NCBI RefSeq assembly: GCF_004331345.1
Contig: NZ_SJJZ01000005.1
Coordinates: forward strand, 248,001 to 312,000
Reading direction: 5' to 3'
From: Kribbella soli
Lineage (GTDB): Bacteria > Actinomycetota > Actinomycetes > Propionibacteriales > Kribbellaceae
Length of the DNA: 64,000 nt
The notes beneath the pieces were generated by a model. The model ran no database searches and was not told the origin of the DNA. It was given only the letters and a program-made list of their open reading frames with translations. The translations under genes were made by a program, and so were the position numbers. How positions within the stretch are numbered: position 1 is the stretch's first letter; every line of letters starts with the position of its first letter. This document shows positions 23,792 through 32,092 of the stretch, in pieces.

Positions 23792-25189
23792 ATGCGCGCC
23801 TCTGCGCAGACACGGCCGGCTTCGACCAGGTCGCTCCGGATGGTCCTCGCGCTGGCGTGCGTCAGCCAGTTCATGGTGATCCTGGACGCCTCGATCGTGA
23901 ACGTCGCGCTGCCCTCGGTCCAGCGGGAGCTGGGCTTCAGCGGCGTCGGCCTGGCCTGGGTCGTCAACGGCTACCTGCTGACCTTCGCCGGTTTCCTGCT
24001 GCTCGGCGGCCGCGCCGCGGACCTGTTCGGCCGACGCCGGATGCTGGTCGTCGGACTGGCCGTGTTCTCTGCCTCGAGTCTCGTTGCCGGCGTGGCGACC
24101 ACGCCCGCGGTGCTGGTCGCGGCGCGGATCGTCCAAGGAATCGGCGCGGCGATGCTGGCCCCGGCGACGCTGGCCGTGCTGAACACGACCTTCACCGAAC
24201 CGCACGAGCGGGCCCGGGCGTTCGGCGCCTGGTCCGCGGCGGGTGGGATCGGCGGTACGGCGGGCGCGGTCGCCGGCGGCGCGATCACCACCGGGCTCTC
24301 CTGGCGATGGGTCTTCCTCATCAACGTTCCGATCGGCGCGGCACTGATCGTGGTGGCGCTGTTGTCCCTGTCTGCGGTCCGACCTGTACGGCGCGAGTCT
24401 CTGGACCTCGTCGGTGCGGTCACGGCGACCGCGGGGCTCGCAGCGGCGATCTACGGGGTGATGCAGAGCGCGGACCACAGTTGGACCGCGCTGCGAGTGG
24501 CAGGGCCGGTTGTCGCGGGTCTCGTGCTGCTGGTCGCCTTCACGGTCGTCGAGGCGCGGACCGCCGTACAGCCGATGGTGCCGTTGCGGCTGTTCGGCAG
24601 CCGGAGTGTGGCGGTCGGAACGGGCATGCTGCTGCTGTTCGGTGGGATCGCCATCGCGATGTGGTACTTCTCGTCGTTGTTCCTGCAGAACGTCCTCGGC
24701 TACAGCGCGCTGCGTTCCGGGCTCGGACAGACGCCTGCGGCGGTGACCTTCGTGGTGGTCGCGCGCCTGGCCACGGCACTGTTGCCGCGGGTCGGCGTAC
24801 GGGCGTTGATCCTCACCGGCTCGGCGCTGTTCCTGGCCGGATTCGGTTGGCTCTCGCAGGCCTCCGCGGACAGTAGCTACCTGACCGGTCTGCTCGGACC
24901 GACGCTGCTGGTCGCGGCCGGGATCGGACTGACGTTCCCGACCCTGATGGCCACGGTGACCGCCGATGCGGCCGCCGAGGATGCGGGCATCGTCGGCGGG
25001 CTGTCCAATACCGCCAGTCAGGTCGGCGGATCGGTCGGTCTGGCGGTCCTGACCACGGTCGCCGGCGACGGGGCGTCCACTGCCGAGGCGTTGCCGGCCG
25101 GGTACGACCGGGTGTTCCTGGTCGCGGCGGGCCTCGGTACGGCGATCGCACTGATCAGCCTGCTGCTACCGAGGTCGTCCCGCGCCTGA
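23792..25189 (+). CDS. DHA2-family multidrug MFS exporter (EmrB/QacA type)
   Basis: This 465-aa transporter with about 14 transmembrane helices is a proton antiporter. It has motif D1 LDASIVNVALPSV in TM1, motif A GRAADLFGRRRM after TM2, motif C-like GGIGGTAGAVAGG in TM5, and WRWVFLINVPIG. It begins 2 nt after the Old Yellow Enzyme stop, so the two are surely cotranscribed and probably coupled. The cargo is likely the same electrophile or its reduction product. It ends just before the convergent small gene. Confidence 0.94.
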   Translation: MRASAQTRPASTRSLRMVLALACVSQFMVILDASIVNVALPSVQRELGFSGVGLAWVVNGYLLTFAGFLLLGGRAADLFGRRRMLVVGLAVFSASSLVAGVATTPAVLVAARIVQGIGAAMLAPATLAVLNTTFTEPHERARAFGAWSAAGGIGGTAGAVAGGAITTGLSWRWVFLINVPIGAALIVVALLSLSAVRPVRRESLDLVGAVTATAGLAAAIYGVMQSADHSWTALRVAGPVVAGLVLLVAFTVVEARTAVQPMVPLRLFGSRSVAVGTGMLLLFGGIAIAMWYFSSLFLQNVLGYSALRSGLGQTPAAVTFVVVARLATALLPRVGVRALILTGSALFLAGFGWLSQASADSSYLTGLLGPTLLVAAGIGLTFPTLMATVTADAAAEDAGIVGGLSNTASQVGGSVGLAVLTTVAGDGASTAEALPAGYDRVFLVAAGLGTAIALISLLLPRSSRA

Positions 25190-25198
25190 CCTGGGCTG

Positions 25199-25420
25199 TT
25201 ACCCGCCGCCGTCGGCAGCGATATCTTCAGCGCGCAACCACGTCGTGGTCTCGGGCTGATCCTCGTCGTCGTCCTGGTACTGGACGAGGCCGTGCCACCC
25301 GGACAGTTGGCGGTCGCAGCCGATGAGCCATCCCGATCGCCATTCGCCGCGGATCCGGACGTGGACGTGCGCGGGCAGTTGCAGGTGGTCGAGCCGGTAG
25401 TTGTCGTGGTCCAGAGCCAT
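25199..25420 (-). CDS. Small hypothetical cytosolic protein
   Basis: This 73-aa acidic protein (LDHDNYRLDHLQLPAHVHVRIRG, SGWLIGCDRQLSGWHGLVQYQ, then an acidic DDDEDQ and TTWLRAEDI end) has the feel of a small SH3-like barrel. No family is recognised. The ATG was chosen because a plausible promoter lies upstream. It is convergent with the exporter, with 9 nt between stops. Confidence 0.6.
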   Translation of the reverse strand: MALDHDNYRLDHLQLPAHVHVRIRGEWRSGWLIGCDRQLSGWHGLVQYQDDDEDQPETTTWLRAEDIAADGGG

Positions 25421-25521
25421 GGTAATCCTCGATCGTGGGGGCCGGGTCCGGCCGATGGTGTTCCACGGCGGCATTCCTGCGCGGGTCCGGGCGCCGGTCA
25501 CGATGGCGAGAAACGTTGGTC

Positions 25522-25550
25522 GTTATAGCTTCAACGTACCCGGACGCAAA
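25522..25550 (-). promoter_or_regulatory. Candidate vegetative promoter for the 73-aa gene
   Basis: On the minus strand, TTTGCG (25545-25550) and TATAAC (25522-25527) are separated by exactly 17 nt, close to the housekeeping sigma consensus. A small inverted repeat, ACGTTG/CAACGT (25513-25518 and 25532-25537), overlaps the -10 box. The start codon lies about 100 nt downstream. Confidence 0.4.
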
Positions 25551-25565
25551 CAATCCGGCGGCCGG

Positions 25566-28340
25566 TCACCAGCGGACGAGTTTCCAGAGGCCGGGCCGTG
25601 GCTCGGCGGCGATCTCCGGGCCCGGGCCGTGCGGCGCGCCGACCTCGGCGAAGATCGCCACCGCGGACTTCAGGTGCCGCATCGTCTCGTCCGGATGGCC
25701 CAGGGCGTGGTGCAGATCGGCGAGGTTGTTGTGCAGCGCGGCTTCCCGGTGCCGGTCGCCTTGCTCGCTGCACAGACCGAGTGCGGTGGCGGCGAGTTCG
25801 AGAGCGGGTTCCAGCTCTCCGCCTGCTCGGTGCGCGAGGGCGAGATTGTTCAGAGCCGCGACGCGGCCGGGGAGGTCGCCGATCTGCTCCGCGAGGTCGC
25901 GGCCGGCCTCGAGATGCTGGAAGGCGTCGTCGAGCCGGCCGGATGTGGTCGCGAGCATGCCGAGCAGGTTGTGTGCCTGGCCGAGGGCCCGCCGGTCGCC
26001 TGACGCGGTGGCGAACGCGAGGGCCTGCTGGGCGAGGTCCGTCGCACCTGCGGCGTCGCCTGCCTCCTGGTGGGTCAGACTGAGGTCGGCCGTGACTCCG
26101 GCGAGCTCGGCGGGCCGATCGGGTGGCAAGGCCTCCAGTGCCTCGCGGAAATGGGCCTCCGCGAGGGCCCATTCGCCGAGCCGGTGACACAGACGTCCCA
26201 GCCGGTGCTCGATCCCGGGCAGGTCGGCCGTGGCGGCTTCCGCGGCCGCCAGTTCGTAGCTGCGTACCGCGGCGGTGTAATCCCCGGCGAGCGTCTCGAG
26301 GTCTCCTATCGAGGCGTGCAGGGCTGACGGCTCCTCGTGTCCGAGCGCCAGCGCCGCGTGGAAGTGTTCGAGGGCTTCCGCGTTGGCATGGACCGCGCGA
26401 GCTTGTTCGGCGGCGCCGGCGTACACGCGGGCGGCCTCCTGGTCTTGACCGGCGAGCTCGAGGTGACGGGCGACTGCTGCTGCCGGGCCGCGGACGGCGC
26501 GAGCCGCCCGGGCATGGAGCAGGCGGCGGCGGGCCAGGCCGGTGTCCCCGGATACCAGCCTTCGCAACTGATCGTGGACGAAGTCGTAGTCGAGAGCGCC
26601 TTCGTGGATCAACCCGCGGTGCACCAACTCCTCCAGCGCGGCGACGGTCTCCTCGTCAGTGCGCCCACTGACGATCCGAACCGTGTCGACGTCGAACGAT
26701 CGTCCGAGCACCGCGGCAGCGGCCAAGACCTGCCTGCCGGTTTCGCTGACCCTGTCGATCCGTGCCCGCAGGAGGTCGTTGACACCGGCCGGGACCGGCC
26801 AGTTCTCGTCCGAACCGGTCTTCAAGGCGTCGAGGTACTCGACCACCAGCAACGGCACGCCCTCGGTTTCGTCGTACAGCCGGCGCGACAGGTCCTGGTT
26901 CGTCCCCGGTAGTGCCTTGGCGAACAGCTCGTCGACAGCGTCCGTCCCCAGCCGCGCGAGCCGCCGTACGGCGCCAACGCCTCGCGCGGCTGCCCCGACG
27001 ATGCCGGCGGCCGAGCGGTCAGCAGGTGTCCGCCAGGCGAGGATGATCAGCAGTCGGCGCCCGGCAAGCCGCCGTACGCCGTACCTGAGCAGGACCAGGG
27101 AAGCCTCGTCGAGCCATTGCGCGTTGTCGATGTGGATCACGCCCGGAACCGTCCCCGACACAGCGGTCGCGAGGGTGTCCCACGCGCCGGCCAGGAACCT
27201 GGTTTCGGCCCCCGGACCGTCGGGCCCGACCGTCGGCCGGGCCTCTGCAAGCTCAGGTAGCAGACGCGACGCTTCCGCGAGCGACTCGGCCGGCACATCG
27301 CCGATCCACCGGTTGTCGTCGTGCAGGCGGGCCCGGAGCGCGTCGACCAGCGGTGCGTAGGCCAGCGTCGCCTCGTCCTCGTACGCACGGCCGGCCAGTA
27401 CGGCGGCACCGTTCTTGCGCAGATCGAGGAGAAGCTCGTCGACCAAGCGCGTCTTGCCGATACCGGCCTCGCCCTCGACCACCACCAGCCGGCCGTCGTG
27501 ATCGATCGCATCGTAGACCGCGCGAACGGCATGTACGTCGTCGTTCCGTCCGACGAACGGCGTCTGGGTCAGCTCGGTCTCTTGCTCCGGAGCCCCAGCG
27601 CCCTCCGCGGTAGGGGGCGCGCCGGCCGAGACCAGGGTGCCCGTGTTGACGGCCTCGTAGAGCTCGGTGGTCTCGGGGAGCGGTGACACCCCCAGCTCGC
27701 GTGAGAGCGTGCGGACGCACTGGCGGTACTGGAGCAGCGCCGCGGCCCTGTCGCCGGTGAGCGCATACAGCCGGATCAGCGCGCGATGCGCCGGCTCGTG
27801 CAGGGGGTCGAGCGACAGCCAGCGACGTACGTGAACAAGCGCGGCCGAAGAGTCGCCGGCCGCTTCCAAGTCGGCCGCCAGCCGGGCCAGGACACTCGTC
27901 AGTTCGCGGCGCAGGTTGTCAGCCTGGTTGCGTGCCCAATCCTCGAAAGCGGGGGCGTCCCGCAGACCGAAGCCTTCCAGGAAGTCGCCGCGGAACAGAT
28001 CGACCGCGGTCTCCAGATCACCTTCGGCCACCAGGGCCCGGAAGCGGTCGACATCGACGGCCAAGCCCTGGCTCTTGATCAGGCGTACGTGATCGCGCGT
28101 GGTCTCCAGGGACTCGGGCCCGATCGCGGCGCGCAGCGTGGACAGGGTCCGCCGCAGCGCACCGCGGGCGTGCTCGATGTCGTTGTCCGGCCACAGCAGA
28201 TCGGCCATGGCGTCCCGCGGGCGCGGCCGGTCGGCCAGGGCCAGATGGGCGAGCAGCGCCACCGCCTTGCGGGTATCGAACCCGACCAGCGTTCCCGCCC
28301 GCTCGACCCGGGGCGGACCCAACAGACTGACCTCGATCAC
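25566..28340 (-). CDS. SARP/BTAD-AAA-TPR regulator (AfsR-like)
   Basis: This 924-aa regulator is of the Streptomyces antibiotic regulatory protein type. Residues 1-95 are an OmpR-like winged helix (KAVALLAHLALADRPRPRDAMADLLWPD). Residues 98-235 are the bacterial transcriptional activation domain (FLEGFGLRDAPAFEDWARNQ). An AAA/STAND ATPase follows with Walker A GEAGIGKTR (290-298) and HIDNAQWLDE as Walker B-like. From about residue 640 on there are TPR repeats (LGQAHNLLGMLATTSGRLDDA). There is no C-terminal HTH. It is divergent from the membrane-protein/SpoIIE train, over about 110 nt. The start was taken at the inner of two adjacent GTG codons (MIEVSLLG). Confidence 0.93.
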   Translation of the reverse strand: MIEVSLLGPPRVERAGTLVGFDTRKAVALLAHLALADRPRPRDAMADLLWPDNDIEHARGALRRTLSTLRAAIGPESLETTRDHVRLIKSQGLAVDVDRFRALVAEGDLETAVDLFRGDFLEGFGLRDAPAFEDWARNQADNLRRELTSVLARLAADLEAAGDSSAALVHVRRWLSLDPLHEPAHRALIRLYALTGDRAAALLQYRQCVRTLSRELGVSPLPETTELYEAVNTGTLVSAGAPPTAEGAGAPEQETELTQTPFVGRNDDVHAVRAVYDAIDHDGRLVVVEGEAGIGKTRLVDELLLDLRKNGAAVLAGRAYEDEATLAYAPLVDALRARLHDDNRWIGDVPAESLAEASRLLPELAEARPTVGPDGPGAETRFLAGAWDTLATAVSGTVPGVIHIDNAQWLDEASLVLLRYGVRRLAGRRLLIILAWRTPADRSAAGIVGAAARGVGAVRRLARLGTDAVDELFAKALPGTNQDLSRRLYDETEGVPLLVVEYLDALKTGSDENWPVPAGVNDLLRARIDRVSETGRQVLAAAAVLGRSFDVDTVRIVSGRTDEETVAALEELVHRGLIHEGALDYDFVHDQLRRLVSGDTGLARRRLLHARAARAVRGPAAAVARHLELAGQDQEAARVYAGAAEQARAVHANAEALEHFHAALALGHEEPSALHASIGDLETLAGDYTAAVRSYELAAAEAATADLPGIEHRLGRLCHRLGEWALAEAHFREALEALPPDRPAELAGVTADLSLTHQEAGDAAGATDLAQQALAFATASGDRRALGQAHNLLGMLATTSGRLDDAFQHLEAGRDLAEQIGDLPGRVAALNNLALAHRAGGELEPALELAATALGLCSEQGDRHREAALHNNLADLHHALGHPDETMRHLKSAVAIFAEVGAPHGPGPEIAAEPRPGLWKLVRW

Positions 28341-28449
28341 CACACCCCCACCCCGTGCGCCGGCGGCGCGGCGGACCGCGCACCGAAACCGTAACGATTC
28401 TTGCACGCTGGACTGCGAACGTGTCGTCCACTGGGGAATCGGGAGTTCC

Positions 28450-29688
28450 ATGCCTGCAGGGGAGGGGGAGACTTCAGTGGCGGTCCGCGTGAGTGCTGCC
28501 CGTCTGGCCTGGTCGGTGTGGGGACTGTGCGTCGTGCTGACCGCGGTCGCGCTCGTACTCTTCGTGTTCAACGGAGATGTCCGGCCGGCGGATTCGTACG
28601 GCTCGCTGGATGCCGTGGTCGACGTGGCCATCCTCGGCTTTCCGACGGTCGGTGCGGTGATCGCCGCACGCCAACCGGGCAACGCGATCGGCTGGCTGCT
28701 CCTCGCCACCGGTCTGGGAAACACCCTCGCGCAGGCCTTGCTCGAGTACGGCACCTACACCTTGCTGCGCTCGCCGGGCGCTCTGCCTGGGGGAGCCTGG
28801 ACCGGTCTGGTGGCCGATGCCGTGATCTGGCCTTCGGTCGCGGCGACCTCGCTCCTGCTGTTCGTCCTTTTCCCGACCGGGCACGTGCCGTCGCGTAGGT
28901 GGCGGTGGCTCATCTGGGCGGTGGCGCTCGACGTAGCGGCGTACGTCGCCGGGACGTTGCTCGCGCCGGGGGAGCTGCACTACTTCCCGACGGTCTCGAA
29001 CCCGTTCCCGGTGTCCGTCCCCAGCGCGTCGACGGTCGGCGATCTCGCCGCACCCGTCCTGGCCGCCGGGCTCGTCTTCGGGCTGGTGGCACTGGCGGTG
29101 CGCTTCCGGCGATCGCGCGGTGTGGAACGACAGCAGATCTCGTGGATGTTCTATCTGGGAGCCCTCCTGATCGGCTCGATTCCCGTCACGACAGCGCTCT
29201 CGTTCACCAATCTGAGCCTCGCCGGCATCCCGGTCTCCGAACTGGCCTTCGCGGGGTTGCTGCTGGCCATCCCGGGGGCCGTCGGACTCGCGATCCTGCG
29301 TTATCGCCTGTACGACATCGACGTCGTCATCAACCGGACACTGGTGTACGGCGCTCTGTCCGTGACACTGGGAGCGGCGTACGTCGGAAGCGTCTTGTTG
29401 CTGCAGCTGGTCCTGAGCCCCGTGACGCAGGGATCGGGCCTCGCGGTCGCGGTGTCGACGCTCTTGGTGGCGGGGCTGTTCCGCCCGGTGCGGTCGCGGA
29501 TCCAGGGCCTGGTCGACCGGCGGTTCTTCCGGCGCCGGTACGACGCGGCCCGGACCCTGGAGGCGTTCGGCACCCGGTTACGTGACCAACTGGATCTCGA
29601 TGCCCTCGGCACCGATCTCCAGTCCGTAGTGCGCGACACCATGCAGCCGGCGCACGTGACGCTGTGGTTGCGAAAGGCCGAACGATGA
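28450..29688 (+). CDS. Polytopic membrane protein, sensor-kinase-like without kinase (paralogue 1)
   Basis: This 412-aa membrane protein has about 7 or more helices followed by a cytosolic tail. After the last helix comes YRLYDIDVVINRTLVYG, a hydrophobic pair, then RRFFRRRYDAARTLEAFGTRLRDQ and VVRDTMQPAHVTLWLR. The latter is the linker that in many actinobacterial proteins precedes a GAF/histidine kinase. Here the protein ends at that point, so it is a sensor half without catalytic domain. Its stop overlaps the next paralogue's start (ATGA). Residues PTGHVPSRRWRWL mark a cytosolic loop shared with the other copies. Ligand unknown. Confidence 0.82.
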   Translation: MPAGEGETSVAVRVSAARLAWSVWGLCVVLTAVALVLFVFNGDVRPADSYGSLDAVVDVAILGFPTVGAVIAARQPGNAIGWLLLATGLGNTLAQALLEYGTYTLLRSPGALPGGAWTGLVADAVIWPSVAATSLLLFVLFPTGHVPSRRWRWLIWAVALDVAAYVAGTLLAPGELHYFPTVSNPFPVSVPSASTVGDLAAPVLAAGLVFGLVALAVRFRRSRGVERQQISWMFYLGALLIGSIPVTTALSFTNLSLAGIPVSELAFAGLLLAIPGAVGLAILRYRLYDIDVVINRTLVYGALSVTLGAAYVGSVLLLQLVLSPVTQGSGLAVAVSTLLVAGLFRPVRSRIQGLVDRRFFRRRYDAARTLEAFGTRLRDQLDLDALGTDLQSVVRDTMQPAHVTLWLRKAER

Positions 29689-30884
29689 GCGGCCGCGTCG
29701 CCAAGTGGCTCGCGTGGAGCCTGTTCGGGCTCTTCGTGGCGCTGGCGGTGGCAACGCCGGTGCTCGTGGCGGTGCGCGACGGGAACGCGTCGGACGCGCT
29801 GGTCGCGACCGGGATCGGGTTCGCGCTCGTCGGCGCGCTGGTGGCATCACGGCAACCCACGAACGCGGTCGGGTGGCTGCTGCTCGTCGCCGCTGTTGCC
29901 CTAGGCATCGACACCTTGATGAGCGTCTACGTCAGCCGGGCAACCCTGCCCGGCGCGGCCTGGGCGGGCTGGCTCAACAGCTGGTTGCTGTTCGTGTGGC
30001 TCTATCTGCCGGCCTTGTTCCTCGCCCTCGTGTTCCCCACCGGTCGGCTGCTGTCACGACGGTGGCGGGCCGTCGTCGGGATCGGTGTGGCTGGTGTGGC
30101 AGCCAACATCGCCGGAACCGCCTTCGCGCCGGGCGTCTTGGACATCCACGCAGATCGCCCGATCCGCAATCCGCTCGGGGTCAGCGGGCTCGTCGGCGAC
30201 GCGCACTCCTGGCTGTCCGGCGCCGGCGAGCTGCTCGCGGCCGGCACGCTCGTGCTCGGCGGGCTGTCCGTCTTCCTGCGCCTGCGCCGTTCGCACGGTC
30301 GCGAGCGTCAGCAGGTCACCTGGTTCGCCTACATCTGCATCGTGGCCCTCGTTCCGTTCGTCGTACTCGCGCTCGTCGGCCTGGTCGCAGGCGACAACGT
30401 CCCGCCCTCGCTGGACGTGGTGCAGGTGATCGCCTGGTGGTCGCTGGTCGTCCTGCTTCTCCTCGGGCTGCCGTCCGCGATCGGCATCGCGATCCTGCGC
30501 CACCGCCTGTACGACATCGACATCGTCATCAACCGGACCTTGGTGTACGCGGCACTGACGTTGACGCTCGGTACGGCGTACCTCGGCAGCGTGCTGCTCC
30601 TGCAACTGGTGCTGGATCCGCTGACCCAGGGATCGGACCTGGCGGTCGCGATGTCGACGCTCGCGGTCGCAGCGCTGTTCCGTCCGGCCCGGCGCCGGAT
30701 CCAGCTCCTGGTGGATCGGCGCTTCTTCCGGCACAAGTACGACGCGACGCGGACGTTGGCGGCATTCGGCGTACAGCTGCGCGACGAACTGGATGTCGAT
30801 GCGCTGGGCAACGACTTGCAGGCCGTGGTTCGGGACACCGTGCAGCCGGTTCACATGTCGTTGTGGCTGCGGAGTCCTCGATGA
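29685..30884 (+). CDS. Polytopic membrane protein, sensor-kinase-like without kinase (paralogue 2)
   Basis: This 399-aa paralogue has the same plan: about 7 helices with PTGRLLSRRWRAVV in a loop, then LYDIDIVINRTLVYA, RRIQLLVDRRFFRHKYDATRTLAAFG and VVRDTVQPVHMSLWLRSPR as the terminal element. It is coupled on both sides through ATGA overlaps. The N-terminus is its own, but the C-terminal 120 residues are strongly shared with copies 1 and 3, so this part probably serves a common partner. It has no kinase, phosphatase or DNA-binding domain. Confidence 0.82.
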   Translation: MSGRVAKWLAWSLFGLFVALAVATPVLVAVRDGNASDALVATGIGFALVGALVASRQPTNAVGWLLLVAAVALGIDTLMSVYVSRATLPGAAWAGWLNSWLLFVWLYLPALFLALVFPTGRLLSRRWRAVVGIGVAGVAANIAGTAFAPGVLDIHADRPIRNPLGVSGLVGDAHSWLSGAGELLAAGTLVLGGLSVFLRLRRSHGRERQQVTWFAYICIVALVPFVVLALVGLVAGDNVPPSLDVVQVIAWWSLVVLLLLGLPSAIGIAILRHRLYDIDIVINRTLVYAALTLTLGTAYLGSVLLLQLVLDPLTQGSDLAVAMSTLAVAALFRPARRRIQLLVDRRFFRHKYDATRTLAAFGVQLRDELDVDALGNDLQAVVRDTVQPVHMSLWLRSPR

Positions 30885-32080
30885 GCGCCCGCGCCGTACC
30901 TGTCCTGGCGTGGGTCCTGAGCGGTGTGTCAGTGGCTCTCACCGCGACCGCCACGGCTCTGGCCGCGGCCGCCGGGACGGTCGACCTCGGCTGGGGAAGC
31001 CTGGGCATCGTGATGGTGCTGGTCTTCTGCACCGTCGGCCTGATGATCACGTCCCGGCACCCGCGCAATCCGATCGGCTGGATCTTCTGTGCGTCCGCGG
31101 TGCTGAACGGCCTGGGATCGTTGGCCGCCGGGTACGCCGACTACCGGCAAGCCGGATCCGGTTCAGCCGGCTTCCTGGCCGAGGCGGCCGCTGGGTACGC
31201 GACCGCGTCGTGGATTCCGGTCGTCCTGGTCCCGGTGGCGTACCTGCCACTGCTGTTTCCCGACGGTCGGCTTCCGTCCCGCCGCTGGCGACCGGTGGCC
31301 TGGTGCGCCGGGCTCGGAATCGCCGCCGCTTTCCTGACGTCGGCCACACAGCCAGGTGCGCTCGAGGACTACCCCGGCCTGCCGAACCCGTACGCGATCG
31401 ACTCTGTCGTACGGACGGTGGGTGAAGGTCTGTCCGCACTGGTGGTGCTGTGTGTGCTGGTCGCCTCGCCGCTGGCGCTGATTCTGCGGTTCCGCAGAGC
31501 TGGTTTCGAGCAGCGTCAGCAGATCAAGTGGCTGGTCTGGGCCGGCGCGCTCGCGGCCGCGATGATCGCCATCGGCACCGCAGGCTACGACCTCCTGACC
31601 CCTGCCGTCGCCAACGTCGCGATCCTGCTCAGCGTTCTCGGACTACCCGTCGCGACAGGCATCGGCATTCTGCGCCATCGCCTCTACGACATCGACGTGG
31701 TGATCAACCGCACCATCGTGTACGGCGCTCTAACGGTCACGCTCGCCGCGGGATATCTGGGCAGTGTGCTCGTGTTCCAGCTCGTACTGCGTCCGGTGAC
31801 GCACGGCTCAGGACCGGCGGTCGCGGTGTCCACACTTGCGGTGGCGGGGTTGTTCCGACCGGTCCGGTCGCGCATCCAGGCAGTGGTGGACCGGCGGTTC
31901 TTCCGGCGCCGGTACGACGCCGCCCGCACGCTGGAGGCTTTCGGCGTACGACTGCGTCACGAACTGGATCTGGACGCATTGGGCGCTGACCTGCGCAACG
32001 TCGTACGCGACACGATGCAACCGGCGCACGTGACGCTGTGGCTGCGTGACCGTAACGATTCCCGGACGCCGGGTCCGTAG
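30881..32080 (+). CDS. Polytopic membrane protein, sensor-kinase-like without kinase (paralogue 3)
   Basis: This 399-aa third copy has about 7 helices (TSRHPRNPIGWIFCASAVLN, DGRLPSRRWRPVAW), then RLYDIDVVINRTIVYG, FFRRRYDAARTLEAFGVRLRHE and DTMQPAHVTLWLRDR. It starts in an ATGA overlap with copy 2 and is followed after 12 nt by the SpoIIE phosphatase gene with its own AAAGGG ribosome site. The C-terminal tail here extends slightly beyond the shared element (NDSRTPGP). A 13-nt motif shared with the promoter of copy 1 occurs near its 3' end. Confidence 0.82.
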   Translation: MSARAVPVLAWVLSGVSVALTATATALAAAAGTVDLGWGSLGIVMVLVFCTVGLMITSRHPRNPIGWIFCASAVLNGLGSLAAGYADYRQAGSGSAGFLAEAAAGYATASWIPVVLVPVAYLPLLFPDGRLPSRRWRPVAWCAGLGIAAAFLTSATQPGALEDYPGLPNPYAIDSVVRTVGEGLSALVVLCVLVASPLALILRFRRAGFEQRQQIKWLVWAGALAAAMIAIGTAGYDLLTPAVANVAILLSVLGLPVATGIGILRHRLYDIDVVINRTIVYGALTVTLAAGYLGSVLVFQLVLRPVTHGSGPAVAVSTLAVAGLFRPVRSRIQAVVDRRFFRRRYDAARTLEAFGVRLRHELDLDALGADLRNVVRDTMQPAHVTLWLRDRNDSRTPGP

Positions 32081-32092
32081 AAAGGGCTTGTG

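Noticed and set aside
28341-28754. N-terminal extension of the SARP gene
   Set aside because: It overlaps the divergent membrane gene, and the SARP winged helix begins at the GTG chosen.
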